A stretch of 32,370 bases of DNA from Marinagarivorans sp. (lineage in GTDB: Bacteria > Pseudomonadota > Gammaproteobacteria > Pseudomonadales > Cellvibrionaceae). The first letter of the stretch is position 1. Every line of letters starts with the position of its first letter. The DNA lies in NCBI GenBank assembly GCA_028281865.1, contig JANQJB010000154.1, positions 1 to 32,370 of the forward strand. Reading direction: 5' to 3'. The notes under the pieces are model-generated. The model saw nothing but the letters and a program-made list of their open reading frames with translations. It was not told the origin of the DNA and did not search any database. Positions 18,367 to 26,608 of this stretch are shown in pieces. The translations under genes were made by a program, and so were the position numbers.

Positions 18367-18596
18367 AGCATTGCCCTTTTTGATAAAAACGCTTCAAAAA
18401 TACGGTTTTTTCCCTTTCTATTTAATTCAAACTGAAAAAAGTTTCTAAAATTGGAGAGCAAAACATCACATCGGTGTAAAATACAACCAACATACTTAAA
18501 AAATAGACAAAAACACCCACCAGAACAGGCGCTTATAGAAGAGAAATTAGTAGCCAAACCACTACTAACCAAGCAGTTGCAAGAAAGGAACCCCAT
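18363..18596 (-). CDS. Small Cys-rich ORF of repeat B, 77 aa, doubtful
   Basis: The frame begins MGFLSCNCLVSSGLATNFSS and includes SACSGGCFCLFF. Its TGA stop overlaps the ATG of the lipoprotein gene (ATGA), a spacing typical of translational coupling. AAGGA is about 11 nt before the ATG, a long spacing. The ORF is homologous to the one in repeat A only over its first half. The codon differences between copies change many residues, and an antisense frame (TPEQ-like ... ALIEEKLVAKPLLTKQLQER) is also conserved. Coding status is uncertain. Confidence 0.3.
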   Translation of the reverse strand: MGFLSCNCLVSSGLATNFSSISACSGGCFCLFFKYVGCILHRCDVLLSNFRNFFQFELNRKGKNRIFEAFLSKRAML

Positions 18597-18767
18597 CCGA
18601 GAAAATTTCCTTTTTTAAAATAATAACCGATACCCTAAATAGCCAGCATAACGATACAATAAGCCATACAAATAAATCAAGCGTTAACTTGTAATAAATT
18701 TTTCAGAGCTAAATCTTAAACGCTCAAACTCTTATCCACGACTTCAAACACATCCTTCGATAACTTG
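18496..18767. repeat. Direct repeat copy B (intact pepN 3' end plus downstream region)
   Basis: This is the partner of 14374-14645 at an offset of exactly 4122 bp with no gaps. It spans the last 17 codons of intact pepN, the roughly 100 bp after its stop, and the first part of the small ORF. The identical 80-nt core is 18618-18697. On the minus strand the core is open as a 21-codon frame without an ATG (LIYLYGLLYRYAGYLGYRLL), which may be chance. Confidence 0.85.
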
Positions 18768-21409
18768 GGCTCGGCTTTAATACGTTCCAATTGCTGTTTT
18801 ATTAATTTTTGTCTGTCACTATCGTAGCGCTTCCATTTTGTTAACGGTGTAATTAAACGCGCAGCAATTTGTGGGTTTTTTAGATTGAGTTTAATAATCT
18901 GATCGGAGAGAAATTGGTATCCCTCACCTGTCTTTATGTGGAAATTAATAGAATTTTGACTGGCAAAAGCGCCGATTAAGCTGCGCACTTTATTGGGGTT
19001 TTGCAAATCGAAGACGGGTGACTTTGTGAGTTTTATCACTTCATCTAACGTGCCGGGCAAATCACAGGTCGCTTGGATAGATAACCATAAATTCACAACC
19101 AGCGGTTCGTTTTGCCATTTTTGATAAAAAGCTGCTAGTGTCTGTTGTTTAATCTCTTTTAACGCTTCACTCGGTGAGCTTACAATATTACGCAAAGCGC
19201 TCGACACATCCGTCATATTATTTTGTGCACTATATTGTGCCAAACATTGCTTGCGGACTTCTTCGTTATCTATTTTCATTAAATAATGCAACGCAGTATT
19301 TTTTAAGCTGCGCTTGGCAACGGCCTGCGCATTAAAACTATAGCTTTCGTCGCTGTTTAAATGCTTATAACTATCGAGCAACTCGTGGTAAAGTCGCTCA
19401 GCAATTTGATTGCCAATAAATTTTCGCGCTTGATAAATCGCATCGACATCGATTACATCAAACTGTTCTGCGATATACGCCTGCGAGGGCAATTGCAACA
19501 TGAGTGCAACCATCGCGAGGTCTAGATCTTTATTGGCCAAGATTGCCTTATAACCTTCTATTAAACTCGCGTCGCAATCCGCCGCTTCAAGGCTATGACC
19601 TTGTTGTAACTTCTCAATGCAATCATTAATAACACCAAGCGCTAATTGTTGACTGGCATCCCAACGGCAAAAACCATCATTTTCCACCGCCATTATCCGC
19701 AATAAGTCTGCACGGCTATAAGAATATTCCAGCTTTACCGGCGCAGAAAAATTTTTAAGCATAACCGGAACCGGTTTTTCATTAACCTGTGTAAAGGTAA
19801 CAGACTGCTCAGGCTGAGTAATTGCTAATACGGAATCGACAAGGCGCGAAGAATTTTGCGACTGCTCTTCCACAACTAACGGAATTTCCCCTTCGTCACC
19901 TAGCAAGCCCAGTGCAATAGGAATTTGAAAAGGTTTTTTCTGGTCACTAGTCGCTTCCGGTGTCGATGGTACACTCTGTTTAAATGTTAAGGTATAAGTG
20001 TGTTTATCCGCATCGTAATTGTCGCTAACGCTTACGCTAGGCGTACCCGCCTGCGAATACCAGTGCATAAATTGGCTTAAGTCTTTACCGGAGCCCTCCT
20101 CCATTGCGCTGACAAAATCTTCAATAGTTGCAGCCTCGCCATCATGACGGGAAAAATAAATATCCGAGCCTTTACGAAAATCTTCTTTGCCAAGCAAAGT
20201 GTGGATCATGCGCACAACTTCCGCGCCTTTTTCATAAACTGTTAAGGTATAAAAGTTAGATATTTCCATATAAGATGCAGGTCGCACAGGGTGAGACATG
20301 GGGCCGGCATCTTCGGCAAATTGTAAGGTGCGCATTACACCAACATCTTCAACCCGTTTGACTGTGCGTGAGCCCATATCCGCGGAAAATTCTGCATCGC
20401 GAAAAACGGTAAAACCCTCTTTTAAGCTCAATTGAAACCAATCGCGGCAAGTCACACGATTGCCGGACCAATTGTGAAAATATTCGTGTGCAACAACCGC
20501 TTCTACACGCTGAAAACCCGCATCGGTGGTAATTTCCGGGTTGGCGAGTACGCAACTGGTATTAAATATATTGAGGCCTTTGTTCTCCATTGCGCCCATA
20601 TTAAAATCGTCTACGGCAACGATCATAAAGATATCAAGATCATATTCGCGCCCGTAAACGTCTTCGTCCCATTTCATCGCTTTTTTTAGCGACACTAAAG
20701 CATGTTCACATTTGTCGAGATCTTTTTCCTCTACATATAATTTAATCTCGATTGTTCGTCCACTCATTGTGGTAAACGTGTCGTCAACGGAGACTAATTC
20801 ACCGGCCACGAGTGCAAATAAATACGAGGGCTTTTTAAACGGGTCGTGCCAAGTAGCGTAGTGACGCACTCCGTTTAATTCACCTTTTTTAATTAAATTC
20901 CCGTTGGAAAGTAATACGGGATAACTGTGTTTGTCGGCAATAATGGTAGTGGTAAATTCGCTGAGCACATCTGGGCGATCGAGATAATAAGTAATTTTTC
21001 GAAAACCCTCTGCTTCGCATTGCGTGCAAAACATATGGCGCGATTTATATAAACCCTCTAACGAAGTATTATTTTGCGGTTCAATGCGTGTTTCGCAGCT
21101 TAATTGAAAACGGCTGGGAACGTTTTTAATCGTTAAGGTTTCTTGACCTACTTCGTATGCACCTTGATTTAAATCAGTACCGTCGATTGCAAGAGACTCC
21201 AACACCAGATCAACACCGTTTAGCACTAAGGGTTTGTCAGCCTCGACACCTTCTGCACGTACCATCGTTAAATTCGACGTTACTGCGGTAAAATTCTCGT
21301 AAAGATTAAACGTAAGCTCTGTTTTTTCGATTAAAAAATCTGGCTTTTGATAGTCTTTTAAATAGGTGGTCGTGGGAGCCGCTTCTGTTGCGGATACAGC
21401 GTTAGTCAT
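18716..21409 (-). CDS. pepN: Aminopeptidase N (M1 zinc metallopeptidase)
   Basis: The 897-aa protein is a full-length cytosolic M1 aminopeptidase that removes N-terminal residues from peptides. The exopeptidase motif GAMEN is at 272-276, the zinc motif HEYFHNW starts at 308 (His308, His312) and the third ligand is Glu331 in KEGFT. The N-terminal beta domain, catalytic domain and C-terminal helical superhelix are all present, and the length fits the proteobacterial PepN family. It is followed on the same strand by the accessory block. The last 17 codons fall inside direct repeat B, and a fragment of them is found again 4122 bp away. The upstream neighbours (YeaC-like, rhomboid, NAD kinase) match the pepN locus known from Pseudomonas-related bacteria. 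Confidence 0.97.
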   Translation of the reverse strand: MTNAVSATEAAPTTTYLKDYQKPDFLIEKTELTFNLYENFTAVTSNLTMVRAEGVEADKPLVLNGVDLVLESLAIDGTDLNQGAYEVGQETLTIKNVPSRFQLSCETRIEPQNNTSLEGLYKSRHMFCTQCEAEGFRKITYYLDRPDVLSEFTTTIIADKHSYPVLLSNGNLIKKGELNGVRHYATWHDPFKKPSYLFALVAGELVSVDDTFTTMSGRTIEIKLYVEEKDLDKCEHALVSLKKAMKWDEDVYGREYDLDIFMIVAVDDFNMGAMENKGLNIFNTSCVLANPEITTDAGFQRVEAVVAHEYFHNWSGNRVTCRDWFQLSLKEGFTVFRDAEFSADMGSRTVKRVEDVGVMRTLQFAEDAGPMSHPVRPASYMEISNFYTLTVYEKGAEVVRMIHTLLGKEDFRKGSDIYFSRHDGEAATIEDFVSAMEEGSGKDLSQFMHWYSQAGTPSVSVSDNYDADKHTYTLTFKQSVPSTPEATSDQKKPFQIPIALGLLGDEGEIPLVVEEQSQNSSRLVDSVLAITQPEQSVTFTQVNEKPVPVMLKNFSAPVKLEYSYSRADLLRIMAVENDGFCRWDASQQLALGVINDCIEKLQQGHSLEAADCDASLIEGYKAILANKDLDLAMVALMLQLPSQAYIAEQFDVIDVDAIYQARKFIGNQIAERLYHELLDSYKHLNSDESYSFNAQAVAKRSLKNTALHYLMKIDNEEVRKQCLAQYSAQNNMTDVSSALRNIVSSPSEALKEIKQQTLAAFYQKWQNEPLVVNLWLSIQATCDLPGTLDEVIKLTKSPVFDLQNPNKVRSLIGAFASQNSINFHIKTGEGYQFLSDQIIKLNLKNPQIAARLITPLTKWKRYDSDRQKLIKQQLERIKAEPKLSKDVFEVVDKSLSV

Positions 21410-21539
21410 TCAATTGTCTCGCTTGTACAGTTGCTTGGTTCTACTATTTGTATGAGTTTGCTTTTTCTGTTCGCTTGCTTTTTCTATGCGCTTTATTTTT
21501 TTGTTAGTGTTTTTCTATTAGCTTTTAAGTGTAAAGTTT

Positions 21540-21800
21540 TTACTTTTGCCAGTTTAACGGCTCTGTATCACTTTCCTCACTTGCTTCGGTATTACACTCG
21601 GAAGACTTCGGTGGAACATAAGCTGTGCGTTCGTGTGGCGCTTTATATTTTTGCTCATATATAATTACCGCCTGCAAACAAGTGCTTTTTTGCTGTTGCG
21701 ATAATTTTTCGCCATTGGGCCAGCGTCCTATTTCTATTGCGGTTTTAAAACGCTCATATATTTCGGGCGTCATCGCATTGAGCGCGTCTTGGATATTCAT
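21540..21800 (-). CDS. YeaC-like DUF1315 family protein
   Basis: The 86-aa protein contains the family signature: ALNAMTPEIYERFKTAIEIG, then RWPNGEKLSQQQKSTCLQAV and IIYEQKYKAPHERTAY. DUF1315 proteins are small, conserved in gammaproteobacteria and of unknown biochemical function. The C-terminal 20 residues are acidic and probably disordered. The gene lies between the rhomboid gene (39 bp upstream) and pepN (130 bp downstream), a linkage conserved in Pseudomonas-like genomes. Confidence 0.85.
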   Translation of the reverse strand: MNIQDALNAMTPEIYERFKTAIEIGRWPNGEKLSQQQKSTCLQAVIIYEQKYKAPHERTAYVPPKSSECNTEASEESDTEPLNWQK

Positions 21801-21839
21801 CGTAGTGTCACTTGTCCGGAGTTTGATAATGCACGTGCT

Positions 21840-22709
21840 TTAAGCCGCTTTTTCTGCATGTCGATTTAAATAGTCACCGTAAAAAGTACCCAAAATAATT
21901 CCCGAAACTAAACCGCCAATATGAGCACCATTGGCAATAAATACATTGAACAAAATACCGAGTATACCCGACGTACCGACAACGATACTCAGCAGCAAAA
22001 CAATATAAATCCCACGTGGCAGATACAATACTGGTGCCGGCTTTTTTAGCGAAACTGCGCCAATAAATCCAAACAGACCAAATATCACACCGGATAAGCC
22101 GCCAAAATTAAGCCCACCATCCCAGTTATACTCCACAACATTGGCTAGAAACGCCAGCATAAAAAGCAGAACAACGTATTTAACTTTACCTAAAAAAACT
22201 TCCAATCGCCTGCCAGCAAAATAAAATGTCGCGCTATTAAATAAAATATGTACCCAACCAAAATGCAAAATTGCCGGTGAAAATAGCCGCCAAAATTCTC
22301 CACTATTTACCCATGTTTCTAACTTTTGTGGCGGGAGCGTATTAAGTGGCAAAAAAGTAAGCGCATAGTGGACTTGTCTTATTTGCAAAATATCGGTAAG
22401 TAAAAAAACAAACGCCGATACCGCAAGAACAATTGCCGTAACACTCCACGAGCGTAAATTGAGTGTCGATTTGACCGCATATTGAATATCTTTATCTTCG
22501 GTCTGATAGCCGACGATTTCAATTGAACCCAAGGTCAAATCAGCAACCACCTGCTTCAACTGTGCGGCAATTTCCGCCGAATCAACAAAAAGTACCTGTT
22601 CGTTATCTTCTTGCTCAATTTTAAATTCGATTTGCCGCTGCTTTAGCATTTGGCACAGCGGATTGATATCCTGCTCGAGCCGAAAACTCGCTACTCGAAA
22701 TTCGGGCAT
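21840..22709 (-). CDS. Rhomboid family intramembrane serine protease, GlpG-like
   Basis: The 289-aa protein has an N-terminal soluble domain (1-80) like that of GlpG, then about six membrane helices. The catalytic Ser206 lies in GGLSGVIFG and the catalytic His263 in NGAHIGGL. His154 and Asn158 in WVHILFNSATFYFAGRRLE form the oxyanion-side motif. Rhomboids cleave membrane proteins within or near their transmembrane helix in the inner membrane. All key residues are present, so an active protease is expected. The start is preceded by AAAAGG about 10 nt away. Substrates cannot be inferred from the sequence. Confidence 0.93.
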   Translation of the reverse strand: MPEFRVASFRLEQDINPLCQMLKQRQIEFKIEQEDNEQVLFVDSAEIAAQLKQVVADLTLGSIEIVGYQTEDKDIQYAVKSTLNLRSWSVTAIVLAVSAFVFLLTDILQIRQVHYALTFLPLNTLPPQKLETWVNSGEFWRLFSPAILHFGWVHILFNSATFYFAGRRLEVFLGKVKYVVLLFMLAFLANVVEYNWDGGLNFGGLSGVIFGLFGFIGAVSLKKPAPVLYLPRGIYIVLLLSIVVGTSGILGILFNVFIANGAHIGGLVSGIILGTFYGDYLNRHAEKAA

Positions 22710-22856
22710 TCAGTTCTAACCTTTTCAATTGCACAAAGCGTTTGTGCATCGTTAATACGACAAAAAGCCTGTATTTTACAGCACTGTAATCACTATATGC
22801 GAGGCTCTTGTGCGGGCTGTGGGGATAGAATAAGCAACGGCGATGAAATCGCTAGC

Positions 22857-23741
22857 CTAAAGCTTTTGCGCATCCCGCTCCCAACCGAGCTTGTTGCGGC
22901 AAATCTCGTAAAAATTATGGCCTTTGGGGTGAATTAAGCGCAGTGAGCTTGGGCATTTATTAATCAACACCTCGTCACCCTCGTGCGTCACAATATGCGT
23001 CTGCCCATCGAAGGTAACAATCGGTCGCACATCGCGCTGATCCCCAATAACCATGCGAATAGCAGCGCCACCATTTACGACGATGGGTCGGCTGCTTAAA
23101 TTATGCGGGTTCATAGGTACCATCTCGATGGCATCGAGGCTGGGATACATAATCGGTCCACCGCCGCTAAGGGCGTAGGCGGTAGAGCCTGTTGGGGTCG
23201 AAATAATCAAACCGTCTGAGCGTTGGCGGTATACATACTGCTCATCAATAAATAGGTCGAATTCGATCATGCGGATAAATTGACCGGGGTGCAGTACCAC
23301 GTCATTTAGCGCTGTACTTTGGCCAATGCAGTGGCCAGCGCGCATCACAAGGCCATCGATAAGAAAACGGCGATCATCGCGGTATTCACCGTCGAGTACG
23401 GCCCCCACTTTGCGCTCGATTTCCTCGGGCGAAATATCGGTTAAAAAACCCAAGCGCCCTCGGTTTATCCCGAGCAATGGAACGTCTGAGCCGACAAGAC
23501 TGCGGGCCATTCCCAGCAAGCTTCCGTCACCGCCAACCACGATGACGAGGTCGCATTCATGCCGTAATTTATCGCGCGGAACTTGGTTCAAGCCAGAGTG
23601 CGGAACTGCCTCGGCTGTCTCTTCGTCGATATGCGCGGTTATTTGACGCTTGCGTAAAAAGGCCATCAAGCGCTGCAGAGAATAGTATGCCGCTTCACTG
23701 CCTAAGCGGCCGACTAAGCCCACTGATTTGAATTTGCTCAT
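22857..23741 (-). CDS. nadK: NAD kinase
   Basis: The 294-aa protein has the NAD kinase signature: VVGGDGSLLGMAR at residues 69-80, the NRGRLGFLTD strand-loop near 93, TALNDVVLHPG near 143 and SDGLIISTPTGSTAYALSGG near 175-194. The enzyme phosphorylates NAD with ATP or inorganic phosphate to make NADP in the cytosol. Length and motifs are those of the proteobacterial PpnK/NadK family. The 147-bp gap to the downstream rhomboid gene contains a perfect inverted repeat, GCACAAA-GCG-TTTGTGC (22731-22747), not followed by a U-run, so it is more likely an operator or processing site than a terminator. Confidence 0.97.
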   Translation of the reverse strand: MSKFKSVGLVGRLGSEAAYYSLQRLMAFLRKRQITAHIDEETAEAVPHSGLNQVPRDKLRHECDLVIVVGGDGSLLGMARSLVGSDVPLLGINRGRLGFLTDISPEEIERKVGAVLDGEYRDDRRFLIDGLVMRAGHCIGQSTALNDVVLHPGQFIRMIEFDLFIDEQYVYRQRSDGLIISTPTGSTAYALSGGGPIMYPSLDAIEMVPMNPHNLSSRPIVVNGGAAIRMVIGDQRDVRPIVTFDGQTHIVTHEGDEVLINKCPSSLRLIHPKGHNFYEICRNKLGWERDAQKL

Positions 23742-23832
23742 TGGCTAAACCTTTTACCCATTGGCTAAACCCTAATTGGCTATCCCAGAAACGAAGCATA
23801 TGCAAAATGCGAGCAAGGTGCTGATGCGCTGG

Positions 23833-24900
23833 TTAAATATCGATATCAAGTTTTTCGTATCCCCTGCGACCCTGCAAGCCACCGGTGTGTAATACAACAA
23901 TTCTAGCGTCTTTTGGCCATTCGCCCTGTAAACTTTGGCAGTGCAACGCCCAGAGCGCTTTTGCTGTGTACACAGGGTCTAACAATATTTGCGTTTTCTG
24001 TTCAAAAACCCGAACAAATTCGCGCAGTTGCGGAGGAAACTTAGCATATCCTCCGCAGTGAAAGCGAGTTTCTAGGGCCAGCTGGCTTTGGCTAACAGTA
24101 GCTCCGGTAGTAGCTCTAGGGTTGATACGCGTTCTGGAACCGGCATCACCCGCTATTGCTGGCTCTCGCAGTATATTATTCGCGAGTTCAAGTATTTGCG
24201 TTTTAAAGGCCGCAGTTTTAGTTTCGGAACCTTTTAACGCGAGCACACAATGAACGCGGACCTTGTCAGCAGCATCCAAAGTATTCAAACCGGCTAACAG
24301 TCCGGCGGCGGTTGAACCGGTCCCGCCAGCAACAACAATTGCGGTAAGTTCTTCAACCGTATTAAAAATAGTTTGCGCCAACGCTAGGCACCCTTTCGCG
24401 CCTAACTCACCGCCACCACCTTCGGGAATAAAGTAGGCATCGGGATTTTCTTTTTTTAATTCGTGTAAAACTTTCGGCTCATTTTTTTCGCGATACCTTG
24501 TACGCGAGATAAAGTTTATTTGCATACCTAGGTCAATGCAGTCAGCTAAGGTTGCACTTATTGTTTGACTTTTTTCACCGCGAACAAAGCCAATTGTCGG
24601 GATTCCGAGTTCTGCGCCACAATGTGCCAAGGCGTATAAATGATTCGAATATGCTCCGCCAAAGCTGGCAATCGTTTTTTTCTTACTTAACTGAAACTGT
24701 TTTAGATGAAAATAAAGCTTATAAAATTTGTTTCCACCCAGGGTATTTGAGAGCTGGTCTTCTCTTTTTATTGAAACGTGAATCCCTGCTTTTTCAAACT
24801 CTGGCCAAGCAATGGGTTGGCAAGGTGCTAGTTTTGTTAACGATTCTAGCGGACAATCGAGCCAGTTGCGTGGTAATAATCGATTTATTGAGGTATTCAC
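23833..24900 (-). CDS. PLP-dependent ACC-deaminase/D-cysteine-desulfhydrase-like enzyme
   Basis: The 355-aa protein belongs to the fold-type II PLP family. The PLP-binding lysine is Lys58 in LGGNKFYK, the substrate/cofactor loop is SFGGAYSNHLYAL (79-91) and the phosphate-binding loop is GGTGSTAAGLLAGL (near 195). Members either open the ring of 1-aminocyclopropane-1-carboxylate to 2-oxobutyrate and ammonia or split D-cysteine to pyruvate, sulfide and ammonia. Sequence alone does not separate these here; proteobacterial genomes of this type usually carry the D-cysteine-type or a broad enzyme. It is followed by nadK at a gap of about 90 bp and probably has its own promoter in the 324-bp gap upstream. 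Confidence 0.88.
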   Translation of the reverse strand: MNTSINRLLPRNWLDCPLESLTKLAPCQPIAWPEFEKAGIHVSIKREDQLSNTLGGNKFYKLYFHLKQFQLSKKKTIASFGGAYSNHLYALAHCGAELGIPTIGFVRGEKSQTISATLADCIDLGMQINFISRTRYREKNEPKVLHELKKENPDAYFIPEGGGGELGAKGCLALAQTIFNTVEELTAIVVAGGTGSTAAGLLAGLNTLDAADKVRVHCVLALKGSETKTAAFKTQILELANNILREPAIAGDAGSRTRINPRATTGATVSQSQLALETRFHCGGYAKFPPQLREFVRVFEQKTQILLDPVYTAKALWALHCQSLQGEWPKDARIVVLHTGGLQGRRGYEKLDIDI

Positions 24901-25072
24901 GGGGTAAGTAGATTTTGTGCTTGTAGTTCTTCACGTTTTTAGGGCGGCAATATACTCCTCTTTCGACGAGACTTCGCCGATGCATTCGATATTCCATTAG
25001 AAACTTTACTTAAAACCGCGTGATTAGCCTCAGTTGGACTTGATAAATTTGGTTCTGCTTCATAGCGAGGCC

Positions 25073-25182
25073 GTTTCACAGCCCGCCAGGCATTTTCGGG
25101 CCACCGTGAACCCTTCCCTGGGGGTTCTGTCAAAATCGTCCACGATTTTTACAGCCCGAAAACGCCTGGCGGGCTGTGAAAC
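25073..25182. repeat. 110-bp nested palindromic repeat, MITE/REP-like
   Basis: The arms at 25073-25101 and 25154-25182 are inverted repeats of 29 bp with a single mismatch (GTTTCACAGCCCGCCAGGC... against ...GCCTGGCGGGCTGTGAAAC). Inside lie two smaller inverted repeats: GAACCC/GGGTTC and AAAATCGT-CC-ACGATTTT. The whole could fold into a long three-part stem. It occupies the 324-bp gap 24901-25224 between tesA and the PLP enzyme gene; no gene was found in that gap. Elements of this style are common as dispersed intergenic repeats in marine gammaproteobacteria. Copy number cannot be tested from one window. Confidence 0.75.
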
Positions 25183-25224
25183 TCAGTGCTGGCTGGAAGT
25201 GGGTTTTGTTTAGTCAATTGAGTG

Positions 25225-25851
25225 TTATTTAGGCTTTTTTAACTCTGGCTTAAGTACTCCCCACACATTTTCAAGGATCTTTGGCTGTGCCGCGGCTTTA
25301 GGGTGAATACCATCGTTCATCATCAGACTTTTATTCGTCGCAACGCCTTCCAATAAAAATGGGTGGTAAGCAAGCCCGTGTTTTTTTGCTATTTTCTTAT
25401 ATTGTTGGAAAAAAGGTTCTGTGTAGCGCGAACCAAAATTGCTTGGAATGCGTATGCCAAGAAGTACAACAGTAGCGCCAGCCTGTTTGGCTTGTAACAC
25501 AAGTTTTTCTAAATTTTGGGTAATATGCTTAATGGGCTTCCCTTGTAGGCCGTCGTTTCCGCCCAGTTCGAGAATCAAAATCTCCGGCTGGTGCTGTTTG
25601 AGCAAGCCGGGCAATAAGCTCAAGCCCTGGGCCGTTGTTGCTCCGCTGACAGCTCCGTTGATAACCTGCCACTCGGGTTTGACCCGTTGGCGCAATAAAT
25701 TGACCCAGCCTTGTTCCTTAGGCATGCGGTAGGCGGCGCTTAAGCTGTCGCCGAGCACGAGGATCTTTTTGGTCTCAGCAAGGGTCGAAGAGCTTGCTAT
25801 AACAAGCAGTAAAAGTAGATAAATTGTATAAAAACGTCGTATGAATAACAC
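25225..25851 (-). CDS. tesA: TesA-like arylesterase/lysophospholipase (SGNH hydrolase)
   Basis: A GTG at 25851 gives 208 aa with a proper signal peptide (LFIRRFYTIYLLLLLVIASS, cleaved near LAE), close to the usual TesA length; an ATG at 25911 would add 20 residues that do not look like a signal. SGNH motifs: GDSLSAAY (catalytic Ser), the Gly of block II in GAVSGATT, GGNDGLQG (block III Asn) and DGIHPKAAA (catalytic Asp and His). The enzyme acts in the periplasm on thioesters, aryl esters and lysophospholipids. It is divergent from ybbA, with the 5' ends overlapping by 11 bp (GTG) or 71 bp (ATG), a tight version of the tesA-ybbA arrangement. Confidence 0.9.
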   Translation of the reverse strand: MLFIRRFYTIYLLLLLVIASSSTLAETKKILVLGDSLSAAYRMPKEQGWVNLLRQRVKPEWQVINGAVSGATTAQGLSLLPGLLKQHQPEILILELGGNDGLQGKPIKHITQNLEKLVLQAKQAGATVVLLGIRIPSNFGSRYTEPFFQQYKKIAKKHGLAYHPFLLEGVATNKSLMMNDGIHPKAAAQPKILENVWGVLKPELKKPK

Positions 25852-26608
25852 GCTAAATATTGATCCTGTAAATGCTCGATTAATTGATAATGTTAACGTC
25901 TCGCCTATCATTAAAGCCCATGATCTCGGACATACCGTAAGTCTAGGCCAGAATCAGCTAAGCATTTTAAAAGACATTAATTTCGAAATAAATCGCGGCG
26001 AAAGCGTTGCGATTCTCGGACCTTCTGGAGCGGGTAAATCAACTCTGCTTGGCCTGCTCGCCGGTTTAGACACGCCAAGTGAGGGAGAAGTTTATCTTGG
26101 GGATGAAAGAGTCTCTCACTTAGACGAAGAGCAGCGTGCCGATGTCCGCGCTCGTTTAGTCGCGTTTGTGTTCCAAAACTTTCAGTTGCTGCCAAGCTTA
26201 AATGCACTCGAAAATGTAATGCTGCCGCTCGAGGTTCAAAATGCGCAGATAGGTGGCTCTAAAACAGCTAAAAAGTCGACGGTTGAATTAAGAAAAGTCG
26301 CAACGGATTATCTTGAACGGGTCGGCCTGCTCGACCGACAATTGCACCGCCCGAATGAACTGTCGGGCGGCGAGCAGCAACGGGTTGCCATTGCGCGCGC
26401 TTTTGCTTGCCAATCGCCGATTATTTTTGCCGATGAACCGACGGGAAATCTTGATTCAGCAACAGGAGAAGCCATTTCAAATTTATTGTTTGATTTAAAT
26501 AGCGCTAACAACACCACGCTTGTGCTTGTGACGCACTCGCACGCTCTGGCGGAAAAATGTGCTCGCCGGGTCAATATGGATTCAGGCTTTATCAGTGAAA
26601 TAAATTAA
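25841..26608 (+). CDS. ybbA: ABC transporter ATPase, YbbA/LolD-like
   Basis: The 255-aa protein carries Walker A (GPSGAGKST, near residue 66), the Q-loop (FQNFQLLPSLNALENVMLPL), the signature LSGGEQQRVAIARA, Walker B (PIIFADEPTGNLDS) and the switch His (VTHSH). It belongs to the LolD/MacB class that powers transport without moving a substrate through the pore. No ribosome site is visible before the ATG, and no alternative start exists in the following 40 codons. The stop is directly adjacent to the permease start at 26609, so the pair is an operon and probably translationally coupled. The substrate of YbbA-YbbP is not established. Confidence 0.93.
   Translation: MNNTLNIDPVNARLIDNVNVSPIIKAHDLGHTVSLGQNQLSILKDINFEINRGESVAILGPSGAGKSTLLGLLAGLDTPSEGEVYLGDERVSHLDEEQRADVRARLVAFVFQNFQLLPSLNALENVMLPLEVQNAQIGGSKTAKKSTVELRKVATDYLERVGLLDRQLHRPNELSGGEQQRVAIARAFACQSPIIFADEPTGNLDSATGEAISNLLFDLNSANNTTLVLVTHSHALAEKCARRVNMDSGFISEIN

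Noticed and set aside
22731-22747. GCACAAA-GCG-TTTGTGC as a nadK terminator
   Set aside because: The stem is perfect but no U-run follows on the minus strand; it may be an operator, with no further support.
24939-25133. 64-codon minus-strand frame in the tesA/PLP gap
   Set aside because: It runs into the palindromic repeat, has no ribosome site and shows no family resemblance.
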